Origin: Desulfamplus sp.
GTDB taxonomy: Bacteria; Desulfobacterota; Desulfobacteria; Desulfobacterales; Desulfobacteraceae
NCBI GenBank assembly: GCA_015231465.1
Contig: JADGBO010000005.1
Span: 1-36,432 of the forward strand
Direction: 5' to 3'
Length of the DNA stretch: 36,432 nucleotides
Shown piece after piece: positions 1 to 11,378 of this stretch; the stretch's first letter is position 1; each line of letters begins with the position of its first letter. Under the pieces are notes generated by a model. It saw nothing but the letters and a program-made list of their open reading frames with translations. It did not search any database and had not been told where the DNA came from. The translations under genes and the position numbers were made by a program.

Positions 1-18
1 ATGGCTTCGATTATGGCT

Positions 19-98
19 GTACTATCCTATGACGGTACTATCTTATGAAGTCACTATTTTATGAAGTCACTATTTTATGAAGTCACTATTTTATGAAA
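19..98. repeat. 16-bp tandem repeat (~5 units, outer ones degenerate) spanning the tyrS stop codon
   Basis: gtactatcctatgacg / gtactatcttatgaag / tcactattttatgaag / tcactattttatgaag / tcactattttatgaaa read directly. Confidence 0.95.
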
Positions 99-1403
99 CT
101 TTTTTTTGCCGGCACGTAAAATCAGCTCTCCGTTTTTTATATGAGACAAAGTTATCTCCTGATCGAATGCGGCAATACGCTCACCATTGATATATCCACC
201 TCCCTGGGAAATGAGCCGCCTTGCCTCTCCTTTAGAGGCTGCAAGACCGGAGGTCACAAAGAGATCAACGGCTTGGACCCCCTTTTCCAGCATATCCCCT
301 GGAAACATTGAGGAGGGGATATCCTTTTCCCGGTTTCCCAAACCGATCCCACCATCGTTTCCGGCTCCTTCATCAGGCCTGGCATCAGGCCTGGGAACAT
401 TGCTGGATGGCAGAATGGATACCGGAATATCCGGAGTCCCAAAAACAGAAGCCGCGGCATCATAGGCCTTCAGGGCATCATCCCTTCCGTGGGCGATCAG
501 TGTTGCCTCAAAGGCAAGCACAGCTTTTGCTCCATTGATTTGGGCCCCCTGGAGTTTCTGAACAGCTCTTATCTCCTCCATGGGGATGAATGTAAACAGG
601 GAGAGAAATCTTACCACATCGGCATCATCCGTATTGATCCAGAACTGGTAATATTCATAGGGGGATGTCCTTTCGGGGTCCAGCCATACCGCACCTTTAT
701 GGGTTTTCCCCATTTTGATACCGCTGCTTGTGGTTATAAGGGGAAAGGTGATGCCGAAAACGGTCTTTTGCAAGGTTCTCCTCACAAGATCTATGCCGGC
801 AACGATATTGCCCCACTGATCACTCCCGCCCATCTGGAGCATACATCCGTATCTTCTGGAAAGCTCCATGAAATCATAGGCCTGGAGCAGCATATAGTTA
901 AACTCTATAAAGCTGAGTCCATCATCGGAGTCGATGCGCATTTTATAACTTTCGGCTTTAATCATGCGGTTGACACTGAAGTGGCGGCCGATGTCCCTTA
1001 AAAAGGGAATATATTCAAGGCCAGTGAGCCAATCTCCATTATCAAGAAGCAAGGCCTTCTCCTGGGAAAAATCAATGAAATTTGAGAGCTGCCGCTTTAT
1101 AGCTCTTCTATTGATATCTATCTCCTCCTCGGTAATGACCTTTCTCATTTCAGTTTTGCCGCTGGGATCCCCTATGAGTCCTGTCCCTCCCCCCACAAGA
1201 GCTATGGGGCGGTGCCCCATGCGTTGCATGTGGGCAAGGGCCATTATACAGACGAGGCTTCCCACATGAAGGCTCGGGGCGGTGGGATCAAACCCGATGT
1301 AGCAGGTAACTTCATTGCCGCCAAGATAGGTGGAAAGTTCATCTTCATGGGTTACGGCATCAACGAACCCCCTCTCTTTAAGTACATCAAGAACCGTGTT
1401 CAC
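75..1403 (-). CDS. tyrS: Tyrosyl-tRNA synthetase
   Basis: Class I aaRS features: YIGFDPTAPSLHVGSL (HIGH-like), GGSDQWGNI, KMGKT (KMSKS-like), C-terminal S4-like domain (VDLFVTSGLAASKGEARRLISQGGGYINGERI). Confidence 0.97.
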   Translation of the reverse strand: MNTVLDVLKERGFVDAVTHEDELSTYLGGNEVTCYIGFDPTAPSLHVGSLVCIMALAHMQRMGHRPIALVGGGTGLIGDPSGKTEMRKVITEEEIDINRRAIKRQLSNFIDFSQEKALLLDNGDWLTGLEYIPFLRDIGRHFSVNRMIKAESYKMRIDSDDGLSFIEFNYMLLQAYDFMELSRRYGCMLQMGGSDQWGNIVAGIDLVRRTLQKTVFGITFPLITTSSGIKMGKTHKGAVWLDPERTSPYEYYQFWINTDDADVVRFLSLFTFIPMEEIRAVQKLQGAQINGAKAVLAFEATLIAHGRDDALKAYDAAASVFGTPDIPVSILPSSNVPRPDARPDEGAGNDGGIGLGNREKDIPSSMFPGDMLEKGVQAVDLFVTSGLAASKGEARRLISQGGGYINGERIAAFDQEITLSHIKNGELILRAGKKKFHKIVTS

Positions 1404-1436
1404 AGCATCATCTCCTTTTTATAAAGGTGGCGTAAA

Positions 1437-1462
1437 ACCCCTATCCCTCGTAGGGTAGGGGT
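1437..1462 (-). terminator. Probable rho-independent terminator after rny
   Basis: Hairpin acccctatccc-tcgta-gggtaggggt; on the minus strand the stem is followed by TTTTA, just past the rny stop codon. Confidence 0.6.
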
Positions 1463-1465
1463 AGT

Positions 1466-3046
1466 TCACTTATTTGTATATTCCACTGCCCGGGTTTCAC
1501 GTATTACAACAACTTTAATCTGCCCCGGAAAGGTTAGGGTTGACTCGATTTTCCGGGCAATATCCCTGCTTAAAAGCAGTGCGTCGGAATCCGAAATCCT
1601 TTCACTCTCGACAATGACCCGTACTTCCCTTCCAGCCTGGATGGCGTAGGTATTGGAAACGCCGTCAAAGGAGTTGGCAACATTTTCAAGCTCTTCAAGG
1701 CGTTTAATATAATTTTCAAGGGTCTCCTTACGGGCTCCGGGTCTAGCTCCGGATAGGGCATCCGCTGCCTGGACAATAAAATCATAGACACTTTCAGGCA
1801 TTCTGTCTTCATGATGAGATGCAATGGCATTTACCACATTTTCCGCTTCGCCATGTTTTTTGGCAAGTTTGGCACCTATCAGGGCATGGGGGCCGTCCAC
1901 CTCGTGATCCACGGCTTTTCCAATGTCATGTAAAAGTCCCATACGCTTGGCAAGCTTCACATCAAGGCCCAGTTCGGCCGCCATGATTCCTGCAAGAAAA
2001 GCGACTTCCACAGAGTGCTGAAGAACATTCTGGGCGTAACTGGTCCTGAATTTAAGTTGCCCAACTGTCTTTATAAGTTCAATATTGATCCCGTGGACAC
2101 CAAGATCAAAGGCAGCCTGCTCACCGGCCTCCTTGATTGTAAGTTCCACCTCTTCGGTGACCCTTGCAACTACGTCTTCGATTCTTGCAGGGTGTATCCT
2201 TCCGTCGGATATAAGCCGGGTCAGGGAGATACGAGCAATCTCCCGACGTACAGGATTGAAACCAGAGAGAATGACAGCCTCCGGAGTATCATCAATAATC
2301 AGATCAATACCGGTGGCTGCTTCCAGGGCCCTTATATTTCTTCCCTCTCTGCCTATGATGCGGCCCTTCATCTCATCTCCAGGCAGTTGAACCACAGAGA
2401 CCGTTCTCTCTGCGACAAAATCTCCGGCATATCGCTGGATGGCGGTGGAGATTATCTTCTTGGCCTCTTTGTCGGCACTCTCCCTGGCTTCACTTGTAAT
2501 TTTTTTTACCAGGTTGGCTCCCTCATGCCTTGCCTCATTCTCCATGGATTTCAGAAGAATCTCCTTGGCCTGCTCCGAGGTAAGACTTGAAACTTTTTCC
2601 AGCTCTTTTTTGGTCTCTTCAATAAGCACACCATAGGTACGTTTTTCTTCAATTAAACTCTCCAGGGAACTATTCAGCTCTTTCTCCCTGGACTGGATAT
2701 CCAGTTCTCTTTTTTGGAACTGCTCATGCCTCTTATCCATGCTTTCAATGCGCTGGAGGAGACGGCGTTCCTCTTTTTTAAGCTCTGCCCGGGCATCTCC
2801 TGTTTCAGCGTCAAAAATACTTTTCATCTCCAGGAGACGGCTTTTAGCTTCAAGCTGGGCCTCTTTAATCAGAGTGTCGGCCTGTTTTTCGGCATCCAGA
2901 ATGATCCGCCGCTCCTCTTTTTGAGCCTCATCAAATTTATGCTTTAACTTTTTTAAAGTGAGCCAGTATGCAGTGCCGAATCCCATGGCCATACCGCATA
3001 ACGACCCAGCTACAACGATGTATTCCATTAAATCTAATCTCCCCAA
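1466..3046 (-). CDS. rny: Ribonuclease Y
   Basis: N-terminal TM, long coiled coil, KH domain ([29 protein letters not shown]), HD domain ([20 protein letters not shown]). Confidence 0.97.
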   Translation of the reverse strand: MGRLDLMEYIVVAGSLCGMAMGFGTAYWLTLKKLKHKFDEAQKEERRIILDAEKQADTLIKEAQLEAKSRLLEMKSIFDAETGDARAELKKEERRLLQRIESMDKRHEQFQKRELDIQSREKELNSSLESLIEEKRTYGVLIEETKKELEKVSSLTSEQAKEILLKSMENEARHEGANLVKKITSEARESADKEAKKIISTAIQRYAGDFVAERTVSVVQLPGDEMKGRIIGREGRNIRALEAATGIDLIIDDTPEAVILSGFNPVRREIARISLTRLISDGRIHPARIEDVVARVTEEVELTIKEAGEQAAFDLGVHGINIELIKTVGQLKFRTSYAQNVLQHSVEVAFLAGIMAAELGLDVKLAKRMGLLHDIGKAVDHEVDGPHALIGAKLAKKHGEAENVVNAIASHHEDRMPESVYDFIVQAADALSGARPGARKETLENYIKRLEELENVANSFDGVSNTYAIQAGREVRVIVESERISDSDALLLSRDIARKIESTLTFPGQIKVVVIRETRAVEYTNK

Positions 3047-3113
3047 TATAACAAATCTATTTTATTCGAAAAGTCGATACTTACAATGCCGTAAGTTTTG
3101 TCAATATTATCCA

Positions 3114-3190
3114 AATCAGGATGGTCAGGATTGAAATGATTTACAAATATAAAAATCCTGATCATCCTGTAAATCCTGACTATCCTGATT
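3114..3190. repeat. Intergenic inverted repeat with 'ATCCTG' motifs
   Basis: Arms aatcaggatggtcaggatt (3114-3132) and aatcctgactatcctgatt (3172-3190), 18/19 complementary, plus an internal aatcctgatcatcctgtaaatcctg. Confidence 0.9.
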
Positions 3191-3658
3191 CAGACAAATA
3201 GCATTATGCTCTGGGACAGCAAACAAACTGTTGATTTTGAGTTTATTACCCGAACAAAAAATTAAACATTGATCAAGCAACGGCCATCAAGGGTTTTCAT
3301 ATACCCCCCATGCCCTGGCGGGCACAACGAACAATTAAAGTAGGGGGGGAATGAGTACAAAATAACATTCCGATTTACAAAATTAGAATAGGCCGCCATG
3401 AACGTCGACCTGTACGGGAATGGGTAAGTTATTTTATACCTGTTCCGGGGGATTCATGAATCGTCCCTACGGACGGCTTTCATTTAAAAAGAGTATTGGT
3501 ATGTTGGAAGGGGGAAGGAAATCAAGGAAAGTATTTTCAATGGAGCTGTTTAATGGCAATAGAGAAGAGTTTCAGAAGATGTTTCCAGGAGAAAAACAAA
3601 TCCGTAGGGCACATGGTTTTTTACAAAAATTACACATATCCCGGACTTTTTTACCTGC

Positions 3659-3774
3659 ACAAATTGATAGGCATTTACCCGAACTAATAAAGATAGATCG
3701 TGTGAGGCATTAGCCGAACCACGATCGTATCAAATTGATAGGTATTTACCGCACAAATTGATAGGCAGGCGGTA
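3659..3774. repeat. Three copies of 'caaattgataggYatttacc'-type motif plus an inverted repeat
   Basis: acaaattgataggcatttaccc (3659-), tcaaattgataggtatttaccg (3730-), cacaaattgataggcaggcgg (3752-); between them gatagatcgtg...cacgatcgtatc. Confidence 0.8.
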
Positions 3775-3847
3775 TCATACTCCAAAAGAAAAATAAGAGA
3801 TTTACCAGGCAAGGCTAAACCACAGTATCATATCTCAGTATTCTGTT

Positions 3848-4034
3848 AAACCCCCACATAATGCCGTGTTGTAAATGTCTTTGAACCGAGGTCCAATAGG
3901 TGGGTCTCCAAATAACACCTTAAGGCTTTTCCATTAAAGCATCAGGAACATGCACACCGGCATCAGCGTGGAAACCCTTTTTTATAGCGTTAGGCAAAGG
4001 ACATGGAACAATCACAAACATCGCAGGGGTTTTT
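3848..4034 (-). ncRNA. ssrS: Probable 6S RNA (ssrS) between zapA and rny
   Basis: Minus strand: AAAAACCCCTGCGATGTTTGTGATTGTTCCATGTCCTTTGCCTAACGC...GGTGTGCATGTTCCTGATG...GAAAAGCCTTAAGGTGTTATTTGGAGACCCACC...GGTTCAAAG...ACAACACGGCATTATGTGGGGGTTT. Closing stem AAACCCC/GGGGGTTT and conserved-looking GCATGnTC, AAGCCTTAA and GGCAT segments resemble 6S RNA; directly downstream of zapA. Confidence 0.82.
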
Positions 4035-4071
4035 CACTCTCAAATCAACGTCAAGTTCATTTCATAACATC

Positions 4072-4440
4072 TTATACAGAATGTTCACTGTATAAACCTT
4101 TCAAGCTTCTATTGCTTTCGATCTTTTCCAGAAGAGAAGATGTCCGTTTCATTACGTGTTCCTGCAACTTGATGTGTTCCAGTTTTATCTCTCGTAAATC
4201 ATTGGACATATTCATAGATGCCAGAAGAAGAATGGCCAGCTTGTTTTTATCGGATGCAGTGAACCTGATATGTTTTTCTGCATTTTGAACATAATGATTC
4301 AACTCTTCTATTATCTGCTCTGGATGATCAACATCGTTGTCAGGTTTGAACTTAAATTTCGTGCCGAAAAGGTCAATGGTTATAACCCCATCTGTTGACC
4401 TCTCCATGGCAATGGAACCTTTGGCTTCCATGTCGGACAT
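4072..4440 (-). CDS. zapA: Cell division protein ZapA
   Basis: ZapA-type N-terminal fold (VITIDLFGTKFKFKPDNDVDHPEQIIEELNHYV) and C-terminal coiled coil; next to a zapB-like gene and the 6S RNA candidate. Confidence 0.85.
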   Translation of the reverse strand: MSDMEAKGSIAMERSTDGVITIDLFGTKFKFKPDNDVDHPEQIIEELNHYVQNAEKHIRFTASDKNKLAILLLASMNMSNDLREIKLEHIKLQEHVMKRTSSLLEKIESNRSLKGLYSEHSV

Positions 4441-4446
4441 CTTGGG

Positions 4447-4701
4447 TTAAATTGTTTCTGAAAAGTTATCAAGTTTGGAGAGAAGCCCGTCAATCTTTGC
4501 CTGAATGGCAGAGTGCTGCTCACTGTACTTGGACTCTTTTTCATTTTTATCTTTCAGCTCAGATTCAAGTAGGGCCAACCGAGATGTCAACTCAGCATTT
4601 TCAGCTTGTAAAGTCTGACACAGCTCTATTATAAAATCGACTTTTTCGTCAATATCATTAAACTTCTTATCTATCACTTCTTTTTCCACTTCTTTTTCCA
4701 C
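4447..4701 (-). CDS. ZapB-like coiled-coil protein
   Basis: Short coiled coil immediately upstream of zapA; GTG start lies inside a 12-bp repeat (GTGGAAAAAGAA x2), so the start is uncertain. Confidence 0.7.
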   Translation of the reverse strand: MEKEVEKEVIDKKFNDIDEKVDFIIELCQTLQAENAELTSRLALLESELKDKNEKESKYSEQHSAIQAKIDGLLSKLDNFSETI

Positions 4702-4765
4702 TTCCGCTACCTCGCAAAACTTTTGGATAACTATAATTCATACCATTTCACAAAGTCAAGAAAAT

Positions 4766-5521
4766 TTAAAATGCACCCGACCTGAGAATCTGTTCAGCCG
4801 TTTTCAACTCATCCTGGGTATTGATCCCCATCACCTCTTTTGGATTATCTCCCATAAAATATCCGGCAGATGCCCCAGTCTCACATGATATTGCCACAAT
4901 ATCTGTAAGATAATATTCACTCTGGCGGTTATCCACACCTATCCGTTCTATGGCATGGATAAGAAAATCTTTACGGATAGAGTAAATACCGGCGTTAATT
5001 GTTTTGATTCCCCTCTCCTCTTCAGTGGCATCACCCTCTTCACGTATGGCTATAAATCGGTCTTCGGCATCCACAATAATTCTCCCGTAACCCCGGGGAC
5101 GTTCCAGATTAACTGCAAAAACCGAAATATCATTACCACTGCCCATGTGATACATGAAAAAAGACTCCAGGGTCCCCCTTCGGATCAAGGGCACATCTCC
5201 ACACAAAACAAGGACATGGTGAATATGATGGAGAAGATAGGGAATAGCACATCTCACTGCATCCCCGGTGCCGAGGAGTCTTTCTTGCATGGCATAGGTC
5301 ACCCTGCCTTCATACCCGGCATCAATCTCCTCTTGGACCATCTCCCATTCATGTCCAACCACAACAACGATATTTTGACAACGCAGGGAAACCGCTGTTC
5401 CCACAACGTGCCTTATCATGCTTTTACCGTTGACGTGATGGAGAACCTTGGGAATATCAGACCTCATCCGTCTCCCTTTTCCGGCAGCAAGAACGATAAC
5501 TGCCACAGATTCCCACAGCAT
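4766..5521 (-). CDS. GlmU-like N-acetylglucosamine-1-phosphate uridylyltransferase, single domain
   Basis: VIVLAAGKGRRMRSDIPKVLH, LVLCGDVPLI, INAGIYSI; ends at ~250 aa with no left-handed beta-helix domain. Start placed at MLWESVAV, preceded by GAGGGAGAT. Confidence 0.9.
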   Translation of the reverse strand: MLWESVAVIVLAAGKGRRMRSDIPKVLHHVNGKSMIRHVVGTAVSLRCQNIVVVVGHEWEMVQEEIDAGYEGRVTYAMQERLLGTGDAVRCAIPYLLHHIHHVLVLCGDVPLIRRGTLESFFMYHMGSGNDISVFAVNLERPRGYGRIIVDAEDRFIAIREEGDATEEERGIKTINAGIYSIRKDFLIHAIERIGVDNRQSEYYLTDIVAISCETGASAGYFMGDNPKEVMGINTQDELKTAEQILRSGAF

Positions 5522-5556
5522 GGTTATCTCCCTCATGGGGGTATTATAGTTCTTCT

Positions 5557-5608
5557 CAGATGAATTGATACCACATAATAATAAGGTATGAGAGTATCAA
5601 TTCATCTG
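5557..5608. promoter_or_regulatory. Perfect 15-bp inverted repeat just upstream of the glmU-like gene
   Basis: cagatgaattgatac (5557-5571) / gtatcaattcatctg (5594-5608). Confidence 0.75.
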
Positions 5609-5631
5609 CATATATCTATAACAAAATCTAA

Positions 5632-5670
5632 GGAGGAATGCCCCAAAAAACCAGGGTAAGACATTCCTCC
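5632..5670 (-). terminator. Hairpin after atpC, possible terminator of the atp operon
   Basis: ggaggaatg (5632-5640) / cattcctcc (5662-5670); weak T-rich tail on the minus strand. Confidence 0.4.
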
Positions 5671-5750
5671 ATAAAAATAAGGCAGCCGTGACAAATAAAT
5701 TTGCTTAGACAAACCGGCAAAGGCCAACGGGTCATCCTCCGGCACTAACT

Positions 5751-6152
5751 TCAACCGACAAGGGAAATCCTTTGAATGGCACGACGCAAAGATGCTTCGG
5801 CCCTTACGAAATCAACATTTTCCCCCTTAGCTGCAAGACGCTGTTCCGCCCTTTCCTTTGCCTTTTTGGCCCGGGCAAGATCAATATCCTCTTTTTTTTC
5901 AGCCGACTCAGCCAAGAGAGTCACCTTGCCGGGAAGAACCTCGGCAAATCCGCCATTTATGAAGATAAGTTTTTCCTGTCCTGCTGGATCCTTATATCTT
6001 AGAGTTCCTGTATTCAAAGATGTCAGAAAGGTTGTATGTCCTCTCAATACGCCGAACTCACCATTGGAGCCTGGAGCCACGACAATCTGTGCCTCTTCGC
6101 TTATAACGACCTTTGAAGGGGTGACCACTTCCAGAAATATATTCTCAGCCAT
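5751..6152 (-). CDS. atpC: ATP synthase F1 epsilon subunit
   Basis: EVVTPSKVVISEEAQIVVAPGSNGEFGVLRGHTTFLTSLNTGTL; downstream of atpD. Confidence 0.95.
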   Translation of the reverse strand: MAENIFLEVVTPSKVVISEEAQIVVAPGSNGEFGVLRGHTTFLTSLNTGTLRYKDPAGQEKLIFINGGFAEVLPGKVTLLAESAEKKEDIDLARAKKAKERAEQRLAAKGENVDFVRAEASLRRAIQRISLVG

Positions 6153-6165
6153 TTTTTCCCCCTGA

Positions 6166-7584
<1,419 letters not shown>

Positions 7585-7624
7585 TTATTCCTCCTATTAA
7601 AAAGCCTGACATCAGGCATTGCTA

Positions 7625-8527
7625 TTATCCATTGAGGGCCTCGGCACCGCCGACTATATCCATGAGATCCGCTGTAATGCCTGCCTGCCTGGTTTTATTA
7701 AAAATTGTCTGCAACTCGCCGATCATATCCTCACATGCCTTGGTGGCGTTTTCCATGGCCCTCATTCGTGCCGCATGCTCGCTGGTGGATGTCTGAAGCA
7801 GGGCATCATATATCTGAATATAGATATTTCGCGGCAGCATCTCTCCGAGCAGGGCATCCGAAGATGGTTCACAGATATGCTCGGCAATATAGGGAGCATC
7901 CTTGGCAGGCTGCTCCGCCGCTTCCTGGGAGATGATCTCATCAAGGGAGGGGATGGGCAGAATTTGTTTCATCATAGCTTCCTGCCTGGCCATGGTTTTG
8001 AACTCGGAATATACGAGATACACTTCATCAACAGCTTCTTCAAGAAAATCGGATATAAGTTTCCGACCGGAATCCGAGGCCACACTGAAATCAAATTTAG
8101 AACCCACAACACCAAGATATTCATCCTTTATGGTAATACCCGAATTGCGAGCCCAGTCACGACCTTTCTTTCCAAAACAGGTCAAAACGACATCTTTATC
8201 CTGAAGATTATTTTTAATAAATTTATCGGCTTTCTCAATCAGATTCACATTGAAACCGCCGCAAAGTCCCCTATCCGATGTGCAAAGAAGTAGATTGACC
8301 TTTTTGACATCTTCCTTTGGAACAAGAAGGGGACTTGCATCTTCTCCTGCCTTGCCCGCAATACTTGACAGCACCTCGGAAAACTTGGATGCATAGGGCT
8401 TGAAAGACTCCATGCTCTCCTGGGCACCGCGCAGTCTCGAAGTGGCAACCATCTTCATGGCAGAGGTTATCTGCCTGGTCTTCTTTACACTGCTTATCTT
8501 TGTCTGTACTTCTTTTAATGTTGCCAT
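7625..8527 (-). CDS. atpG: ATP synthase F1 gamma subunit
   Basis: MATLKEVQTKISSVKKTRQITSAMKMVATSRLRGAQ; SDRGLCGGFNVNL; ARMRAMENATKAC. Confidence 0.97.
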   Translation of the reverse strand: MATLKEVQTKISSVKKTRQITSAMKMVATSRLRGAQESMESFKPYASKFSEVLSSIAGKAGEDASPLLVPKEDVKKVNLLLCTSDRGLCGGFNVNLIEKADKFIKNNLQDKDVVLTCFGKKGRDWARNSGITIKDEYLGVVGSKFDFSVASDSGRKLISDFLEEAVDEVYLVYSEFKTMARQEAMMKQILPIPSLDEIISQEAAEQPAKDAPYIAEHICEPSSDALLGEMLPRNIYIQIYDALLQTSTSEHAARMRAMENATKACEDMIGELQTIFNKTRQAGITADLMDIVGGAEALNG

Positions 8528-8713
8528 ATATTTACCTTTTTAAGCCTTTATATTAATGATCTTCTGATTAAGATCGGGTACAAATAAAATCCCCCTTTAC
8601 AAACCTATAACACACCGCTAAAAAAAGGCGGCCTGTCCTAAAAAGGGGAACAAGCTATTTGATACCTAATTACTTAATAAGTTTTTTGACATATGAAGTT
8701 CATCAACTTTTTG

Positions 8714-10228
8714 CTATACAGTGGCTTTAAACTCCTCATCATAGGCTTCAAGGGCTTTTCTCAACTTGGTTTCTATATCCGAAGTGATCTCTTTCTTTTC
8801 CAAAAGACCGGTAAATATATCAGGAAATCTGTTTTCAATGAAAGGATAGAGTCCCTCTTCATATTTTGTGACGGCTTCTTTAGGATATTTATCAAGATAG
8901 CCCTTGGTGCCTGCAAAAAGAGCCACAACCTGCCTCTCCATGGTAAGGGGCTTGTACTGGGGCTGCTTCAAAAGCTCCACAAGTCTCTCACCCCTGGTCA
9001 ACTGTCTCTGGGTGGCTGCATCAAGATCGCTTCCAAAGGCGGCAAAGGCTTCAAGTTCCCGGTACTGGGCAAGGTCCAGGCGCAGGGTTCCGGCCACCTG
9101 TTTCATGGCCTTGACCTGGGCCGCACCACCCACCCTGGATACAGAAAGACCAACGTCAATGGCAGGTCTCACGCCTGAAAAAAAGAGGCCCTTGTCAAGA
9201 TATATCTGACCATCGGTAATGGAGATTACGTTGGTGGGAATGAATGCCGAGACATCACCCTCCTGGGTCTCTATTATGGGGAGTGCCGTGAGTGAACCTG
9301 CTCCGAGTTCATCGGAAAGTTTTGCGGAACGCTCCAGAAGGCGGGAATGGTTGTAAAAAATATCCCCGGGAAAGGCTTCGCGACCCGGGGGCCGCCGGAG
9401 AAGAAGGGAAACCTGTCGATAGGCCGCGGCCTGTTTGGAGAGGTCGTCGTATATAATCAGTGCATGTTCACCTTTGTCACGGAAATACTCGCCCATGGCA
9501 CAGCCGGCATAGGGAGCAAGATACTGCATGGCCGCCGATTCACTGGCACTGGCAATGACCACTGTGGTGTATTCCATGGCTCCATGCTCTTCCAGGGCGG
9601 CCACAACCTGGGCAACCGTGGATTTTTTCTGGCCACAGGCCACGTATATACACTTCATGTCGGTACTTTTCTGGGCAATGATGGCATCAACGGCAATGGC
9701 GGTCTTTCCAATCTGACGGTCGCCGATTATAAGCTCACGCTGCCCCCGTCCCACCGGGGTCATGCCATCAACGGCCTTGGAACCTGTGTAGCAGGGTTCA
9801 TGGACGGACTTTCGTGCAATAACACCGGGAGCCACGAGTTCCATGTTCATGGTAAGGCTTGTATCTATGGGACCTTTACCGTCCACCGGTTCCCCTGTGG
9901 TGGTAACCACACGTCCAAGCACGGCTTCGCCAACGGGAACCGATGCTATGCGATCGGTTCTCTTTACAATATCGCCCTCTTTGATCTTTTTGTCCTCACC
10001 GAGGATCGCGATACCCACGTTATCCTCCTCAAGGTTGAGGGCAAGGCCAAGCACGCCGCCGGGGAACTCAACAAGCTCCATTGCCTTAACTTTTTCAAGG
10101 CCATATACCCGGGCTATACCATCACCAACGGAGAGTACCACACCGGTTTCGCTGAGTTCAACCTCTTTGTCAAAATCCTTGATTTGCTCTTTTATTATCT
10201 GGCTTATCTCTTCAGCTCTTATTTCCAT
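8714..10228 (-). CDS. atpA: ATP synthase F1 alpha subunit
   Basis: [16 protein letters not shown]-loop; [42 protein letters not shown]. Confidence 0.98.
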   Translation of the reverse strand: MEIRAEEISQIIKEQIKDFDKEVELSETGVVLSVGDGIARVYGLEKVKAMELVEFPGGVLGLALNLEEDNVGIAILGEDKKIKEGDIVKRTDRIASVPVGEAVLGRVVTTTGEPVDGKGPIDTSLTMNMELVAPGVIARKSVHEPCYTGSKAVDGMTPVGRGQRELIIGDRQIGKTAIAVDAIIAQKSTDMKCIYVACGQKKSTVAQVVAALEEHGAMEYTTVVIASASESAAMQYLAPYAGCAMGEYFRDKGEHALIIYDDLSKQAAAYRQVSLLLRRPPGREAFPGDIFYNHSRLLERSAKLSDELGAGSLTALPIIETQEGDVSAFIPTNVISITDGQIYLDKGLFFSGVRPAIDVGLSVSRVGGAAQVKAMKQVAGTLRLDLAQYRELEAFAAFGSDLDAATQRQLTRGERLVELLKQPQYKPLTMERQVVALFAGTKGYLDKYPKEAVTKYEEGLYPFIENRFPDIFTGLLEKKEITSDIETKLRKALEAYDEEFKATV

Positions 10229-10779
10229 TAGACAATCTCACCTCTTTTTAAAGATTCTCTCATATTCAACAGTTGAGTTTTCACGCTGCCGTCCAGCACA
10301 AGGTCTCCAATCCTGGCAACAATTCCACCGATCAAAGAGCTGTCCTCTTTCACATCCAGGACAACATCCTTACCTGTTCTCTCGGCCAATCCCGCCCTTA
10401 TTTTTTCGGAGGCTTCGGCAGATAGCCGGACCGCCGACACCAAAGTTGCATGGACAATCCCCTTCTGCTCATCGGCAAGCTGCTTGTAAAATATGCAAAT
10501 TTCCCGGACAAACCCTATGCGGCCCTTATCAAAAAGAAGCATGACAAAGGATTTCACAATCCGGGATAGTTCCATCTTGTCCAGAACAGCCGCCAATAGC
10601 CTCCGGCGGTCATTTTTATCAAACAGGGGATTGCTAACTGCTGTCTCAAATTCCCGGGAAGCATCGAACAGACCGATCACCCCATCCAGCTCATTACTGT
10701 ATTGATCCGTCTGGCCGTACTCCTTACCTATGAGTATCAATGCTTTGGCATAACGCCTTGAAACCGACAAATTCTTCAT
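10228..10779 (-). CDS. atpH: ATP synthase F1 delta subunit
   Basis: [17 protein letters not shown]-terminal [27 protein letters not shown]; overlaps atpA and atpF. Confidence 0.95.
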   Translation of the reverse strand: MKNLSVSRRYAKALILIGKEYGQTDQYSNELDGVIGLFDASREFETAVSNPLFDKNDRRRLLAAVLDKMELSRIVKSFVMLLFDKGRIGFVREICIFYKQLADEQKGIVHATLVSAVRLSAEASEKIRAGLAERTGKDVVLDVKEDSSLIGGIVARIGDLVLDGSVKTQLLNMRESLKRGEIV

Positions 10780-11378
10780 GATGCCACCACCTTCCTTAGA
10801 TACTCGTCCACCAGGTGATCCTGATCCTGAACAGATATGGACTCTCTTACCAATATTTCAGCCTGTTCCAGGGCTTTTTCGACTATCTCCCTCTGCAGTC
10901 CGCTCTTTGCAGCTTTGAACTCATATTCAATATTGCGCTTGGCACTTTCTTGAAGTTTTTCAGCCTGGGCTTCAGCTTCGGCAAGAATTCTCTTTTTGGA
11001 CTCTTCACCCTGCCTGATATACTCCTGCACCATCTCTTCGGACTCGGCAGCCAGCTTTGCAAGCTTTGACTCATATTCAGCAAGACTCTGCCGGGCAGCC
11101 TCTTTTTTCTGCTCCAAATCGGCAAGTTCATCCTTTATCCCTTTTATACGGGATGAGAAAAAGGCAGCAACAGGCTTTCTCGCAATGTAGAAAAGCACTC
11201 CGGCGAGAACCGCAAAATTAAGCACCTTATAGGTGTCTGTGACAACCCACCCCTTAGGGCCATCATGGCCGCCGGAGGCTGCAAAGGCCGCACAGGCAAA
11301 GCCCAGGGAGATGAGCAGTATAGCCGGAAGTGTCACCATAAAACTCTTTTTAAAGCTTTGGATAATCTTCATCAGCAT
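10776..11378 (-). CDS. atpF: ATP synthase F0 subunit b
   Basis: One N-terminal TM plus long charged helix; operon position. Confidence 0.92.
   Translation of the reverse strand: MLMKIIQSFKKSFMVTLPAILLISLGFACAAFAASGGHDGPKGWVVTDTYKVLNFAVLAGVLFYIARKPVAAFFSSRIKGIKDELADLEQKKEAARQSLAEYESKLAKLAAESEEMVQEYIRQGEESKKRILAEAEAQAEKLQESAKRNIEYEFKAAKSGLQREIVEKALEQAEILVRESISVQDQDHLVDEYLRKVVAS

Noticed and set aside
3420-3713. 97-aa plus-strand ORF in the intergenic gap
   Set aside because: No recognisable domain and overlaps repeat motifs at its 3' end; cannot be supported as a gene.
3950-4288. 112-aa plus-strand ORF
   Set aside because: Overlaps the 6S RNA candidate and zapA on the opposite strand; no protein similarity recognised.
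9347-10231. 294-aa plus-strand ORF
   Set aside because: Antisense to atpA; no recognisable domain.
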